Assembly (NCBI RefSeq): GCF_030433855.1
Contig: NZ_JARUXC010000007.1
Coordinates: 144,578-208,577, forward strand
DNA from: Agreia sp. PsM10
Lineage (GTDB): Bacteria; Actinomycetota; Actinomycetes; Actinomycetales; Microbacteriaceae
Length of the DNA: 64,000 nt
Direction of reading: 5' to 3'
Below are positions 8,575 to 17,105 of this stretch, piece by piece (the stretch's first letter is position 1; each line of letters begins with the position of its first letter). The translations under genes were made by a program, and so were the position numbers. The notes under the pieces were generated by a model, which saw nothing but the letters and a program-made list of their open reading frames with translations, made no database searches and had not been told where the DNA came from.

Positions 8575-9540
8575 CTAGCGAGTGCCCTTTGCGGCGAACT
8601 CGGCGACCGCTGCGGCGTTGTCTTTCGTGATGAAGGCGGGTCCGGAGTAGACCGGCTGGCCTCCGCCGATCACGTTACCGTTCGTGGAGTACAAGGAGAG
8701 GGCCGTGATGCCCAGGAAGCCCTGAACGTAGGGCTGCTGGTCCACCGCGAAGAGGATCGAACCGTCCTCCACTCCAGCGACGACGTCCTCCGAGAGGTCG
8801 AACGTGCCGATCTGCGCCGAGCTTCCCGACTCCGAGACGGCGCCCACGGCGTCGATCGCGTATTGCCCACCCAAGGTCAGGACCCCGTCGATGGACGGGT
8901 CGGCCTGCAGCTTCGATTTGATCGTCGCTTTGACGTCGGCGTCGTTCGTGCCGTCGACCTGCAGGTTCGTCATGGTGCCGCCGAAAGTCGAGGCTGCCGC
9001 CTTGCACCGCTCCTCGAGACCCACGTTGCCTGCCTCTTGAATGACGCAGAGCGCATTCTTGGCACCGGCGTCGGCGAGCTTGGTGCCGACCGCCTCGCCA
9101 GCGACGGTCTCGCTCTGGCCGATGTGGGTGAGAGCGCCGAATTCGGCGGACCGTTCGATGCCGGAGTTGATGGTGACCACCGGAATGCCCGCGGCCACTG
9201 CCTTCTCGACACTGTCCCGAACACCATCCGGGTTGGCCATCGACACCACGATGCCGTCGACGCCCTGCGCGACTGCATTGTCGATGAGCTGCGACTGCTT
9301 GGCCGGATCAGGATCGGAGTTGTAGGTGATCGTGGCGCCGTAGTCGGCTCCGGCCGCCTCGGCCCCCGACTTCACCCGATCCCAGAAGGCATCGCCTGGG
9401 CCCGAGTGCGTGACCACGGCGTAGGTGAAATCTCCGCCTGAGGAGTCGGGCGCGGTCTCCTGACCCGTGCCCGTGCATCCGGCCAGCAGCAATGCGGCCG
9501 CGGCCGTCAGGCCGAGCCCGCCAAGAAAGCGTTTCTTCAT
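8575..9540 (-). CDS. Sugar/inositol ABC importer, substrate-binding lipoprotein
   Basis: A 321-residue periplasmic-binding-protein-like lipoprotein (Peripla_BP_4 type, as in RbsB/IbpA). The signal peptide has a lysine-arginine start and ends in a lipobox LLAGC, so it is anchored outside the membrane. The mature part shows the family pattern: SQLIDNAVAQGVDGIVVS, AGIPVVTINSGI, and near the C-terminus QPYVQGFLGITAL. The ATG at 9540 is chosen because AAAGGAC precedes it and it places the signal peptide correctly. First gene of the importer operon. Its promoter (TTGACA at 9633-9628, 18-base spacer, CATACT at 9609-9604, minus strand) overlaps an operator-like palindrome. Ligand inferred to be inositol or a related sugar from context only. 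Confidence 0.9.
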   Translation of the reverse strand: MKKRFLGGLGLTAAAALLLAGCTGTGQETAPDSSGGDFTYAVVTHSGPGDAFWDRVKSGAEAAGADYGATITYNSDPDPAKQSQLIDNAVAQGVDGIVVSMANPDGVRDSVEKAVAAGIPVVTINSGIERSAEFGALTHIGQSETVAGEAVGTKLADAGAKNALCVIQEAGNVGLEERCKAAASTFGGTMTNLQVDGTNDADVKATIKSKLQADPSIDGVLTLGGQYAIDAVGAVSESGSSAQIGTFDLSEDVVAGVEDGSILFAVDQQPYVQGFLGITALSLYSTNGNVIGGGQPVYSGPAFITKDNAAAVAEFAAKGTR

Positions 9541-9627
9541 TGAAAGTCCTTTCGATGCGGATTGCGTCGCCTGCGACGGTCCGGTCAACATCATTGTGCG
9601 CTAAGTATGCCGAGCAGCTAGTGCGAA

Positions 9628-9645
9628 TGTCAATACATATTGTCA
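9628..9645. promoter_or_regulatory. Operator-like palindrome with overlapping minus-strand promoter
   Basis: TGTCAATACATATTGTCA is a near-perfect palindrome in the divergent gap between the importer and the dehydrogenase at 9697. Its left half (TGTCAATACA) differs by two bases from the IolR consensus I remember (KGWCHTRACA). The -35 of a minus-strand promoter overlaps it, so binding would block the importer operon. Confidence 0.55.
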
Positions 9646-9696
9646 TTCAGTTATACTTGGCTGTACATCATCGTCGATAGCAGGAAGAGGTATCCC

Positions 9697-10884
9697 ATGG
9701 CTGAGCGCATAGGGGTCGGTTTGGTCTCAGTCGGTTGGATGGGGCGCCTGCACACACGCGCCTACCGGGCGGTGCCAGAGCACTATCCGGAACTCGGTGT
9801 CGCTGTCGACCTGATCTCGGCTGCCGACACCGACTCCGCAACCCGCACGATGGCGCAGGACGTCCTCGGGTATCGACGCACGACTCCGGACTACAGAGAG
9901 GTCCTCTCCGACCCGGAGGTCGACGTCGTCTCGATCTGCGCACCCAACTTCCTTCACCGCGAAGTCGCCCTTGCGGCCGTCGAGGCAGGCAAGCCCTTCT
10001 GGATCGAGAAGCCGATGGGGCGATCGGCTGCCGAGTCCTCCGACATCGCGCGCGCGGCCGACTCCGCAGGGATCATCACCTCTGTGGGCTTCAACTACCG
10101 CCATGCGCCGGCCGTCGCCAAGGCCCGAGAACTCGTGCGCGGCGGGAGCATCGGCGCGGTGACGAATGTCAGCGTGCGGCTGCTCGCCGACTATTCGGCA
10201 GACCCGCTGGGGGCTTTGACCTGGCGGTTCGTCCGCGATCGCGCCGGATCAGGCGTGCTCGGCGACCTCCTCTCGCACGGCGCCGACCTGGCCCAGTACG
10301 TAGTGGGGAGAATCGACTCGGTCTCAGCCCTGACCGAGACATTCATTCGCGAGCGCCCACTGCCCGGCTCGGATGCCGCGGGCCACTTCAGCAAGGGATC
10401 CGAGGGCGGTGCACGGGGCCCGGTCGAGAACGAGGACTACGCCGCGGTCCTGGGGCGGTTCGAGTCCGGTGCCGTTGCAGTTCTGGAGGCGAGCCGCGTG
10501 GCGGTCGGACCGCGAGCCGAGTACTCACTGGAGATCTACGGAACCAAGGGATCGCTGCGATGGGACTTCCAGCGGCTCAATGAACTGCAGCTGGCGGACG
10601 ACCCGAGCGGGTATCGAACGGTCATGGCGCAGCCCGGGTTCGGCGACTTCGATCGCTTCCAGCCGGGAGCCGGAACGAGTATGGGTTTCGACGATCTCAA
10701 GACCATCGAGGCGTCGCTCTTTCTCAGGTCGGTCATCGAACGACGACAGATCGCTCCCTCCGCCTCCGATGCCTGGTCCGCGGCCGAGATCGTCGAGGCG
10801 GCGGTTCGCAGCGACCGAGCGAAAGCATGGGAGACCGTGCTGCCGGTCACGGGGACGACCACGTACGACAGGGATGCCGACTAG
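9697..10884 (+). CDS. Gfo/Idh/MocA family oxidoreductase
   Basis: A 395-residue NAD(P)-dependent sugar/polyol dehydrogenase. The Rossmann fold opens with GVGLVSVGWMGRLHTRAY, followed by VVSICAPNFLHREVALAA and the conserved FWIEKPMGRS carrying the catalytic-type lysine. A second motif, SVGFNYRHAP, and the helix LGDLLSHGADLAQY with its His-Asp-like region complete the family pattern. The ATG at 9697 follows AGGAAGAGG; upstream codons are unlikely. It is divergent from the importer and convergent with the Hyi/IolG/IolE operon across a strong terminator. It may oxidise an inositol isomer (scyllo- or chiro-), complementing the IolG at 11760. That role is inferred. Confidence 0.85.
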   Translation: MAERIGVGLVSVGWMGRLHTRAYRAVPEHYPELGVAVDLISAADTDSATRTMAQDVLGYRRTTPDYREVLSDPEVDVVSICAPNFLHREVALAAVEAGKPFWIEKPMGRSAAESSDIARAADSAGIITSVGFNYRHAPAVAKARELVRGGSIGAVTNVSVRLLADYSADPLGALTWRFVRDRAGSGVLGDLLSHGADLAQYVVGRIDSVSALTETFIRERPLPGSDAAGHFSKGSEGGARGPVENEDYAAVLGRFESGAVAVLEASRVAVGPRAEYSLEIYGTKGSLRWDFQRLNELQLADDPSGYRTVMAQPGFGDFDRFQPGAGTSMGFDDLKTIEASLFLRSVIERRQIAPSASDAWSAAEIVEAAVRSDRAKAWETVLPVTGTTTYDRDAD

Positions 10885-10895
10885 CAGCCGAACGA

Positions 10896-10936
10896 AAAGG
10901 ATGCCCTGTGCGACAACCACGCACAGGGCATCCTTT
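10896..10936. terminator. Bidirectional terminator between convergent genes
   Basis: A perfect 17-base inverted repeat (10896-10912 with 10920-10936, 7-base loop) with A-rich left and T-rich right edges sits between the convergent genes ending at 10884 and 10958. It can terminate transcription from both sides. Confidence 0.9.
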
Positions 10937-10957
10937 CTGTCTGGGGCCGAGACGAGC

Positions 10958-11734
10958 TCAGTCGCGGAACGCCTTCTCGAACGCGTCGAGCGCCGACTCG
11001 GAGTCGCCCGACGGCCATGCTTCGAGTCCGACGACACCGTCGTATTCGAGAGAGCGCAGCTCCCGCGCGATCGCCGGGTAACGGATCTCGCCGGTGCCCG
11101 GCTCCTGTCGACCCGGAACATCGGCCACCTGGATCTCGCCGATCCAGGGCAGTGAGCGCCGCACGAGGTCGATGAGGTTTCCTTCGCCGATCTGCGCGTG
11201 ATACAGATCGAGATTGAGTTTGAGCCCGGTTCGGTCGACGGCGCTGACCAGCGAGAGCGTGTCCTCTGCTCGCGCGAACGGCGTGCCGGGGTGGTCGACC
11301 GCCGTGTTGAGGTTCTCCAGCGTGAAGACCCTGCCGTGCGCCTCCCCCAACTCGGCGAGACGGGCGAGAGTGTCTTGCGCCCGCTCGCGCTCGGCGGGTG
11401 AGACGGCGCTGCCCGGGTTGACGGGCAGCCCTCCGGGCGCAAGGCCCGTGCCGTGCAGGTTGAGGCGGGGGCTGTCGATGATCTCCGCAGCGGCAAGCGA
11501 CAGGGTCGCAGTGCGGAGGAGCTCGTCGATTCCGTCTGGAGTCGTGAGATCTCCCCGCAGGTATCCGGTCATCGACGAGAATGTCGCGCCTGTCGCAGCG
11601 AGGGAGGGCAGGTCTTTCGTCGACCAGTCCCAGATCTCGACCTCGAAACCCCGTTCATGCAGACGGCGTACTCGATCGACGACGTCAAGTTCTGGAAAGA
11701 GCATCTCGGCGGATGCCGCCAGCCTGAAGGTCAT
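10958..11734 (-). CDS. Hydroxypyruvate isomerase-like TIM-barrel protein
   Basis: A 258-residue xylose-isomerase-like TIM barrel of the Hyi group. The C-terminal half is very characteristic: LKLNLDLYHAQIGEGNLIDL, IGEIQVADVPGRQEPGTGEI and YDGVVGLEAWPSGD, with metal-ligand His, Asp and Glu positions of the family. RBS GAGGAAA precedes the ATG at 11734. It is the third gene of an operon with iolE and iolG (26 bases after iolG), so its role is probably isomerisation of an inositol-derived keto sugar, as IolI/IolH proteins do, rather than hydroxypyruvate itself. Context supports this; the fold alone does not decide it. Confidence 0.82.
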   Translation of the reverse strand: MTFRLAASAEMLFPELDVVDRVRRLHERGFEVEIWDWSTKDLPSLAATGATFSSMTGYLRGDLTTPDGIDELLRTATLSLAAAEIIDSPRLNLHGTGLAPGGLPVNPGSAVSPAERERAQDTLARLAELGEAHGRVFTLENLNTAVDHPGTPFARAEDTLSLVSAVDRTGLKLNLDLYHAQIGEGNLIDLVRRSLPWIGEIQVADVPGRQEPGTGEIRYPAIARELRSLEYDGVVGLEAWPSGDSESALDAFEKAFRD

Positions 11735-11759
11735 CTTCTGATTTCCTCGGGTCGAATCG

Positions 11760-12767
11760 TCACAGCGTGACCGCGACCGAGACGCGCTCGACGGCGGATC
11801 GAGCTGCAGCGTCGGCGAGGATCAGCGCGGCGCGGCCGTCAGCGAAGGTCGGGCTCGTGGACTGCTCGCCTCGAGCGAGCTTGATGAACTCGGCCAACTC
11901 TGCCTGGTACGCCACGGAGTAGCGTTCGAGGAAGAAGTTCTGGTACGGCGGCCGCGCCTGCACGCTCTGCCCGTTCGACACGCTCACCAGGCTGGTGAGA
12001 GCGTTCGCCACCTCGATCGATCCCTCGGCTCCGAACGCCTCGAGCCGCTGGTCGTAGCCGACGGAGCTGTGGCGCGAGTTGGTGATCGAGACCAGTGCGC
12101 CGGAGGACGCCCGAAGGGTGACGACAGCCGTGTCGAAGTCGTCGTGTTCACGCGCCCCGGGATCGAAGGTGGTGCTGCCCGTCGCGGTCACCTCGACGAT
12201 GTCGGGCAGGAAGAACCGTGCCATGTCGAGATCATGGATGGTCATGTCGCGGAAGATGCCACCCGAGACGGCAACGTACGACGCGGGCGGAGCCGCGGGG
12301 TCCCGACTGATGATCGACAACTGCTCGAGCGCTCCGATCTCCCCGGCGGCGACCCGGGCCCGAGCCTCGGCGAAGGCGGGGTCGAAGCGGCGATTGAAGC
12401 CCAGCGCGATAGGCACACCCGACGACTGCACGCGGGGAAGAAGAGCATCGACGCGGGCCGTGTCGAGATCGATCGGCTTCTCGCAGAGGGCGGGAACTCC
12501 CGCATCGATCGCCGCCTCGAGAAGGTCGACATGGGTGGCGGTCGGCGAGGCGATCAGCACGGCGTCGACCTCGCCGGAGGCGAACATCTCGGCGGCGTCG
12601 GTCGTCACCGTGCCGCCATAGAGGGCCGAAAGCGCATGTGCGCCCTCGATGAACGGGTCGCACACCCACGCCAGGGTGGCCTGCGGGTCGGCGGCGATGT
12701 TCGCCGCGTGCACCTGGCCGATACGGCCAGTGCCGATGAGCCCGAAGCGAAGAGGGGTCTGAGTCAC
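11760..12767 (-). CDS. iolG: Inositol 2-dehydrogenase
   Basis: A 335-residue Gfo/Idh/MocA dehydrogenase with strong IolG features: LRFGLIGTGRIGQVHAANIA at the NAD site, PALCEKPIDLD with the catalytic lysine, GFNRRFDPAFAEAR, and GGIFRDMTIHDLDMARFF carrying the Asp/His pair. It would oxidise myo-inositol to 2-keto-myo-inositol (scyllo-inosose), the first step of inositol catabolism. I choose the GTG at 12767, preceded by AAGGAC at proper spacing, over upstream codons that read into non-family sequence. It lies directly downstream of iolE, whose product acts next in the pathway. Confidence 0.9.
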   Translation of the reverse strand: MTQTPLRFGLIGTGRIGQVHAANIAADPQATLAWVCDPFIEGAHALSALYGGTVTTDAAEMFASGEVDAVLIASPTATHVDLLEAAIDAGVPALCEKPIDLDTARVDALLPRVQSSGVPIALGFNRRFDPAFAEARARVAAGEIGALEQLSIISRDPAAPPASYVAVSGGIFRDMTIHDLDMARFFLPDIVEVTATGSTTFDPGAREHDDFDTAVVTLRASSGALVSITNSRHSSVGYDQRLEAFGAEGSIEVANALTSLVSVSNGQSVQARPPYQNFFLERYSVAYQAELAEFIKLARGEQSTSPTFADGRAALILADAAARSAVERVSVAVTL

Positions 12768-12842
12768 GTCATTGTCCTTGCTGCCCTGAGGGCATTGTCT
12801 CGTTCGAATTGTCTGCACATCGCAGGAAGCGGGTCGGTCTGA

Positions 12843-13760
12843 TCACACCCAGTCGCGAAGAGCCTCGCGGTTGACCTTCTGGTCGTCGCCGCGTTCGGCG
12901 CGGAAGGCGGCGATGGCGGCGTCGGGGGAGTTGAGGACGTCCTGCTCGACGACGACCCACCCGTCGTAGCCATGGGCATCCATCGCTGTCATCACGGCGG
13001 CGAGATCGATATCACCGCGGCCGAAGGCGACGAACGACTGCGACGACCAGACCTCACGCATACCGCCCCCGGCGGCGAGCACACGTCGCAACTCGGCGAC
13101 GTCGACGTCTTTGAGGTGGAGGTGGTTGATGCGCGAGCCCCACCGTTCGATCGCATCGACGGGATCGCCCCCGCCGATCAGGAGATGCCCGGTATCGAGT
13201 GTCAGGCCGATATCGACGGCCGCGAGAAATCGGTCGATCTCATGCGGGGATTCGATGTAGGTTCCCGCATGGTGATGGAAAGTCGGCTCGAAGCCGGCGG
13301 CGCGAACCCTGCCCACGGCCCGTTCCACGTTGGTGATCAGCCTGGACCACCGTTCCTCGTCGAGGGGATCGGCCTCGGCGCCACTGCCCGGGTGTGACCG
13401 TCTTGCCGGTGAGCCGTCGTCGGCGAGGGTCGGCAAGGGAAGACGGGACGGGCCGAGCTCCGACGCTTCGGAGAAGATGCGGAGAGTCTCGTCGAGCTGG
13501 GGAAGAGACGCCTCGAACGCGGCGTCGTCGGTGAAGGGGAGCTGAATCCAGCCGCCCGCCAGATCGAGGCCCGAACGCTGCAATCGCCTGCGGAGTTCGA
13601 CACCGCGGCCGAGATAGCCGACCGGACCGAGGTCGATTCCCGTATAACCGGTTTCGGTGAGAACGTCGACGAGGTCATCTGATGCGACGACCTCGGAGCC
13701 CTCTGGTGTGAGCTCGAAGACGCCGAAGCTGACCGGGGCGCCGGCGACCGAGGCCTTCAC
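12843..13760 (-). CDS. iolE: Inosose dehydratase-like sugar epimerase/isomerase
   Basis: A 305-residue TIM-barrel protein resembling IolE. Motifs include GAPVSFGVFE at the N-terminus, TGYTGIDLGPVGYLG, PTFHHHAGTYIESPHEID, a metal-binding LTLDTGHLLIGGGDP and INHLHLKDVD near the end. IolE removes water from scyllo-inosose to give 3D-trihydroxycyclohexane-dione. The GTG at 13760 has GGAGG upstream and removes a long non-family N-terminus. First gene of the operon iolE-iolG-hyi. An IolR-like site lies 120-140 bases upstream at 13879-13900 in the gap shared with the divergent transporter. Confidence 0.85.
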   Translation of the reverse strand: MKASVAGAPVSFGVFELTPEGSEVVASDDLVDVLTETGYTGIDLGPVGYLGRGVELRRRLQRSGLDLAGGWIQLPFTDDAAFEASLPQLDETLRIFSEASELGPSRLPLPTLADDGSPARRSHPGSGAEADPLDEERWSRLITNVERAVGRVRAAGFEPTFHHHAGTYIESPHEIDRFLAAVDIGLTLDTGHLLIGGGDPVDAIERWGSRINHLHLKDVDVAELRRVLAAGGGMREVWSSQSFVAFGRGDIDLAAVMTAMDAHGYDGWVVVEQDVLNSPDAAIAAFRAERGDDQKVNREALRDWV

Positions 13761-13878
13761 AGACCGCCTCCGGAAGTAGACGTGGGGGATGCGGCGGCGC
13801 ACACGATTGTCTGGATCATACGGCGGTGTACAACTCCTTTGGAGCGGAATGAGCTCAGTGTCAAAGACGGAATGGCTA

Positions 13879-13900
13879 ATGTTCTTACAATAGCACAATA
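13879..13900. promoter_or_regulatory. IolR-like operator, degenerate copy
   Basis: ATGTTCTTACAATAGCACAA shares the core ATGTYCTNACAA with the sites at 17012 and 24289. It has two mismatches to the remembered IolR consensus KGWCHTRACA. It lies between iolE (minus) and the MFS transporter (plus), where a regulator of both would bind. Confidence 0.5.
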
Positions 13901-13954
13901 GCGCAGGGCGATATAGGCTGCTCCGCGATAGTTGCATACCGACGAAGGAGTCTC

Positions 13955-15391
13955 GTGACCTCATCCGTGCAGTCCCCCAGCACGCTCCCGCCACTCACAG
14001 CGGGCCCGCATCGCCGTCGCCTCGGCATCGTCGCCCTCGTGGCGACGCTCGGAGGCTTGCTCTTCGGCTACGACACAGGAGTCATCAACGGAGCCCTCGC
14101 TCCCATGGCCGTCGAGCTCGGTCTGACGACGTTGACCGAGGGCGTCGTCACGAGCTCGCTGCTCATCGGCGCAGCGATCGGCGCGCTGCTCGGCGGGCGC
14201 CTGTCCGATTCCTGGGGCCGGCGCCGCACGATCATCCTGTTGGCGATCATGTTCATCATCGGAGCGCTCACCTGCGTCTTCACGCCGAACCTCGAGATCA
14301 TGATCGTGGGGCGATCCATCCTCGGCCTCGCGGTCGGCGGCGCATCCGTCGTCGTGCCCGTCTTCCTCTCCGAGCTCGCGCCCTACGAAATCCGCGGATC
14401 TATTGCCGGGCGCAACGAACTCATGATCGTCGTCGGCCAGCTCTCCGCCTTCGTGGTCAACGCCATCATCGGCACCGTCTGGGCAGACCACGGCAGCGTC
14501 TGGCGCTACATGCTGGCAGTGAGCGCCCTACCGGCCGCCGCCCTTCTCGTCGGTATGACCCGGGTGCCCGAATCGCCTCGCTGGCTCATCGCGCAGGGCC
14601 GCCTCGACGACGCGCTGGCCGTGCTCACCACCGTTCGCAGCCCTGAGCGCGCTCGGGCAGAGCTCGCGGAGATCGAAAGCGCCGCACGCGCCGAGACCTC
14701 GCGCCCGCGAGGCAGCTGGCACTCACTGAAAGACAAGTGGATCCTGCGCATCGTGCTCGTCGGCATTGGCATCAGCGTCGCCCAGCAGCTCACCGGCATC
14801 AACTCGATCATGTACTACGGCCAATCAGTGCTGACCGAGGCCGGCTTCGACCAGGGCTCCGCCCTCGTCGCCAACATAGCGCCCGGCGTCATCTCGGTCA
14901 TCGGCGGCATCATCGGCCTGAACCTGATGCAGCGGATCAACCGGCGCACGACCCTGCTCGTGGGATTCTCCCTGACGACCACGATGCACTTCCTGATCGG
15001 CATCTCCTCGATCGCCCTCCCGGTCGGCAACCCAGCACGCCCGTTCGTCATCCTGCTGCTCGTCGTGCTCTTCGTCGGGTCGATGCAGACCTTTCTGAAC
15101 ATCGCCATCTGGGTCATGCTCGCAGAGATATTCCCCCTGTTCATCCGGGGCTTCGCCATCGGCATCGCCGTCTTCTGGGGCTGGATCGCGAACGCGGTGC
15201 TCGGCCTCTGGTTCCCTACGGTGGTCGAAGCGATCGGCATCTCAGGCACCTTCTTCATCTTCGCCGCAATCGGAGTCGGGGCCTTGGTCTTCATTGCGAC
15301 CCAGGTTCCCGAAACCCGTGGGCGCACCCTCGAGGCAATCGAAGAGGATGTCACGACAGGCTCGATCTACAAGATCCAGACGGAGAAGTGA
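13955..15391 (+). CDS. iolT: MFS sugar/inositol symporter (IolT-like)
   Basis: A 478-residue sugar-porter-family transporter with about 12 membrane helices. Signatures: FGYDTGVINGAL in helix 1, LGGRLSDSWGRRRTI (motif A) after helix 2, VPESPRWLIAQG before the central loop, QQLTGINSIMYYGQS in helix 7, and the closing VPETRGRTLEAIEED. These match proton-coupled myo-inositol/sugar symporters such as IolT. Start is a GTG with GAAGGAG upstream. It is divergent from iolE and flanked by inositol genes, so inositol is the likely substrate. With the ABC importer it gives the cell two probable inositol uptake routes. Confidence 0.88.
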   Translation: MTSSVQSPSTLPPLTAGPHRRRLGIVALVATLGGLLFGYDTGVINGALAPMAVELGLTTLTEGVVTSSLLIGAAIGALLGGRLSDSWGRRRTIILLAIMFIIGALTCVFTPNLEIMIVGRSILGLAVGGASVVVPVFLSELAPYEIRGSIAGRNELMIVVGQLSAFVVNAIIGTVWADHGSVWRYMLAVSALPAAALLVGMTRVPESPRWLIAQGRLDDALAVLTTVRSPERARAELAEIESAARAETSRPRGSWHSLKDKWILRIVLVGIGISVAQQLTGINSIMYYGQSVLTEAGFDQGSALVANIAPGVISVIGGIIGLNLMQRINRRTTLLVGFSLTTTMHFLIGISSIALPVGNPARPFVILLLVVLFVGSMQTFLNIAIWVMLAEIFPLFIRGFAIGIAVFWGWIANAVLGLWFPTVVEAIGISGTFFIFAAIGVGALVFIATQVPETRGRTLEAIEEDVTTGSIYKIQTEK

Positions 15392-15397
15392 CGCCCG

Positions 15398-15823
15398 TCA
15401 GTTAGCCGGAAGACGGTCTCGATCGTAGGTGATCTCGGTGTACCCGTGAGGCACGGGTACACCGTTCTCATCGAGGCCGACAAAGACGATCCGCTCGATG
15501 GCGAGGATGCGGCGTCGAGTGATCATGTTGCGAACCTCGGCCCGCATGGTCAGCGAGGTACGGCCGAAGGCCGTCGCGCGCAGTCCCATCTCGATGAGAT
15601 CTCCCTGCACGGCCGATGAGACGAACTCGATCTCGGAGATGAACTTCGTGACTGCCCGGGGGTTGCCGAGTTGGAGGATCGCGTAGATCGCGGCCTCCTC
15701 GTCGATCCACCGCAGAAGGCTGCCACCGAAAAGGCTGCCGTGAGCATTGAGATCTTCGGGCCGCACCCACCGCCGCGACCGGAAGGTGATGTCGTCGGCA
15801 CCGCCCTCGCTCGTCGCGCTCAT
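15398..15823 (-). CDS. Hotdog-fold acyl-CoA thioesterase
   Basis: A 141-residue hotdog protein of the YciA/acyl-CoA thioesterase group. The hallmark is HGSLFGGSLLRWIDEEAAIYA, where Asp/Glu of the WIDE segment is the usual catalytic position, followed by ISEIEFVSSAVQGDLIEMG and MRAEVRNMITRRRILAIERI. The ATG at 15823 is used because upstream codons overlap the preceding gene. It starts 4 bases after the transaldolase stop, so the two are co-transcribed under a promoter facing gntR. Inositol catabolism yields acetyl-CoA, so a CoA-recycling role is possible but not shown. Confidence 0.8.
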   Translation of the reverse strand: MSATSEGGADDITFRSRRWVRPEDLNAHGSLFGGSLLRWIDEEAAIYAILQLGNPRAVTKFISEIEFVSSAVQGDLIEMGLRATAFGRTSLTMRAEVRNMITRRRILAIERIVFVGLDENGVPVPHGYTEITYDRDRLPAN

Positions 15824-15827
15824 CCGT

Positions 15828-16937
15828 TCAGATCGCGGGCAGGATGATGTCGCGCACGAGCGCGTCGAGCTGCGCATCCGCGTCGAGGAACTGTCGGAGC
15901 GTGCGTCGAGTGGCACCGAACGATTCGAACTCGTCGACGCTCATGCCGTCTTCTAGGTACGCGCGGCGGAATTCGGGCAGCTCAAGGAGCGCGTCCAGCA
16001 CCTCGCGAGCAACCGGCGTGTTGATTCGATCGACGTCGACGGCGATCCTGTTCTCGTCGATCAGGAGCTGCCAGTCGAAGGGGGGTGAGACGACGAGGTC
16101 GCCGCCGACCAATTCAGACCATTGGAGATGGTTCCTGAACGCGGCCGACAAGACCCGCGAGCGATAACCTCGCCGACGGAAGATTCGATATGCCTCCTTG
16201 AGCGCCGCCACCCCAGCCCATTCGAGGTAGCCGGGCTCGACCAGAAGCCGATCGGCGGCAACAGAGGCTTTGATCCAGTCATCGAGGCGTCCGCCCATGA
16301 TGGTCACCACAGAACCGAACTCCCGCTCAGGCTTGCCGGCAGCAGCGCGACGGTCGAGGCCGCGCTCGATTGCCTCAGCGACGGCGACCGCCTGCGCGAC
16401 GGTGAAGGAGACCGTCGCGTTGATACTCACGCCACGGAAAGTCGCCTCTTCGATAGCCCGGATGCCGACAGCGGTTGCCGGGATCTTCACGATGATGTTC
16501 TCGGCGAGCTGGGAGAAGTGCACCGCCTGGGCGACGAGCGCGTCGACATCGCGATGAAGCCTCGGGTCCGTCTGCACCGAGAGCCGACCGTCGCGACCTC
16601 CGCTGGAGTGGAACGCCGGGAGGAGGAGCTCGGCAGCCTCGATGGACATCGCCTCGATGGCGAGCCAACCCAGCTCGCTCTCACCCGACGTCGGATGCTC
16701 GACAGCCAAACGCGCGATCCGAGGCGCCCACACGTCGAGATTCTTCTGGATCGTCGTCAGCGCGATGACAGGATTGCAGGTCGCACCGACGGCCCCGAAG
16801 GAGATCGACTGGGTGAGTTCGTGGATGTCGGCCGAGTCGTTCCAGAGACTCGTCTTCGTCTTGTCGGCAACAAACCGGAGTGGGAGCATCGGCTCGCGGG
16901 ACGGATCGGTCGCGTTCACTGCCAGGGCGTTGCTCAT
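15828..16937 (-). CDS. Transaldolase family protein
   Basis: A transaldolase-like class I aldolase of 369 residues from the ATG at 16937. That start has GGAG at good spacing; a longer version from a TTG near 16991 is possible. Features: SISFGAVGATCNPVIA, ENIIVKIPATAVGIRAIEE with the Schiff-base lysine in VKIPAT, and GVSINATVSFTVAQAVAVAE, all typical of Tal. The actinobacterial housekeeping Tal usually sits beside tkt and zwf. Here the gene is in the inositol region, divergent from gntR with an exact IolR-type site between them. That suggests a dedicated role in polyol or keto-sugar-phosphate handling. Confidence 0.85.
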   Translation of the reverse strand: MSNALAVNATDPSREPMLPLRFVADKTKTSLWNDSADIHELTQSISFGAVGATCNPVIALTTIQKNLDVWAPRIARLAVEHPTSGESELGWLAIEAMSIEAAELLLPAFHSSGGRDGRLSVQTDPRLHRDVDALVAQAVHFSQLAENIIVKIPATAVGIRAIEEATFRGVSINATVSFTVAQAVAVAEAIERGLDRRAAAGKPEREFGSVVTIMGGRLDDWIKASVAADRLLVEPGYLEWAGVAALKEAYRIFRRRGYRSRVLSAAFRNHLQWSELVGGDLVVSPPFDWQLLIDENRIAVDVDRINTPVAREVLDALLELPEFRRAYLEDGMSVDEFESFGATRRTLRQFLDADAQLDALVRDIILPAI

Positions 16938-17010
16938 GTATCTCTCCAACTCTGCATCGTCGACGGAGGTCGACGCCATCGGTTCAATCAAGCTTAACCG
17001 CTAATCACCT

Positions 17011-17032
17011 TATGTCCTAACAATACATAATA
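17011..17032. promoter_or_regulatory. IolR-type operator between transaldolase and gntR
   Basis: TATGTCCTAACAATACATAA contains TGTCCTAACA, an exact match to the remembered Corynebacterium IolR consensus KGWCHTRACA. The outer TATGT/ACATA arms form an inverted repeat. Its place between the divergent transaldolase and regulator genes suggests autoregulation and control of both directions. Confidence 0.65.
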
Positions 17033-17105
17033 GTGGTGAGCTGACATATGGGGCATAATGTAACCTCGGGCTCTGACGAGCTGGGGACTCGAGCAAGGAG
17101 AACTG

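Noticed and set aside
10958..11734. True hydroxypyruvate isomerase in glyoxylate metabolism
   Set aside because: No glyoxylate carboligase or tartronate semialdehyde reductase nearby; placement with iolG/iolE favours an inositol role, though the motif is Hyi-like.
15828..16937. Sulfo-transaldolase (sulfoquinovose pathway)
   Set aside because: The neighbours are inositol genes; no sulfoquinovose isomerase, sulfoquinovosidase or SLA/DHPS export gene is visible.
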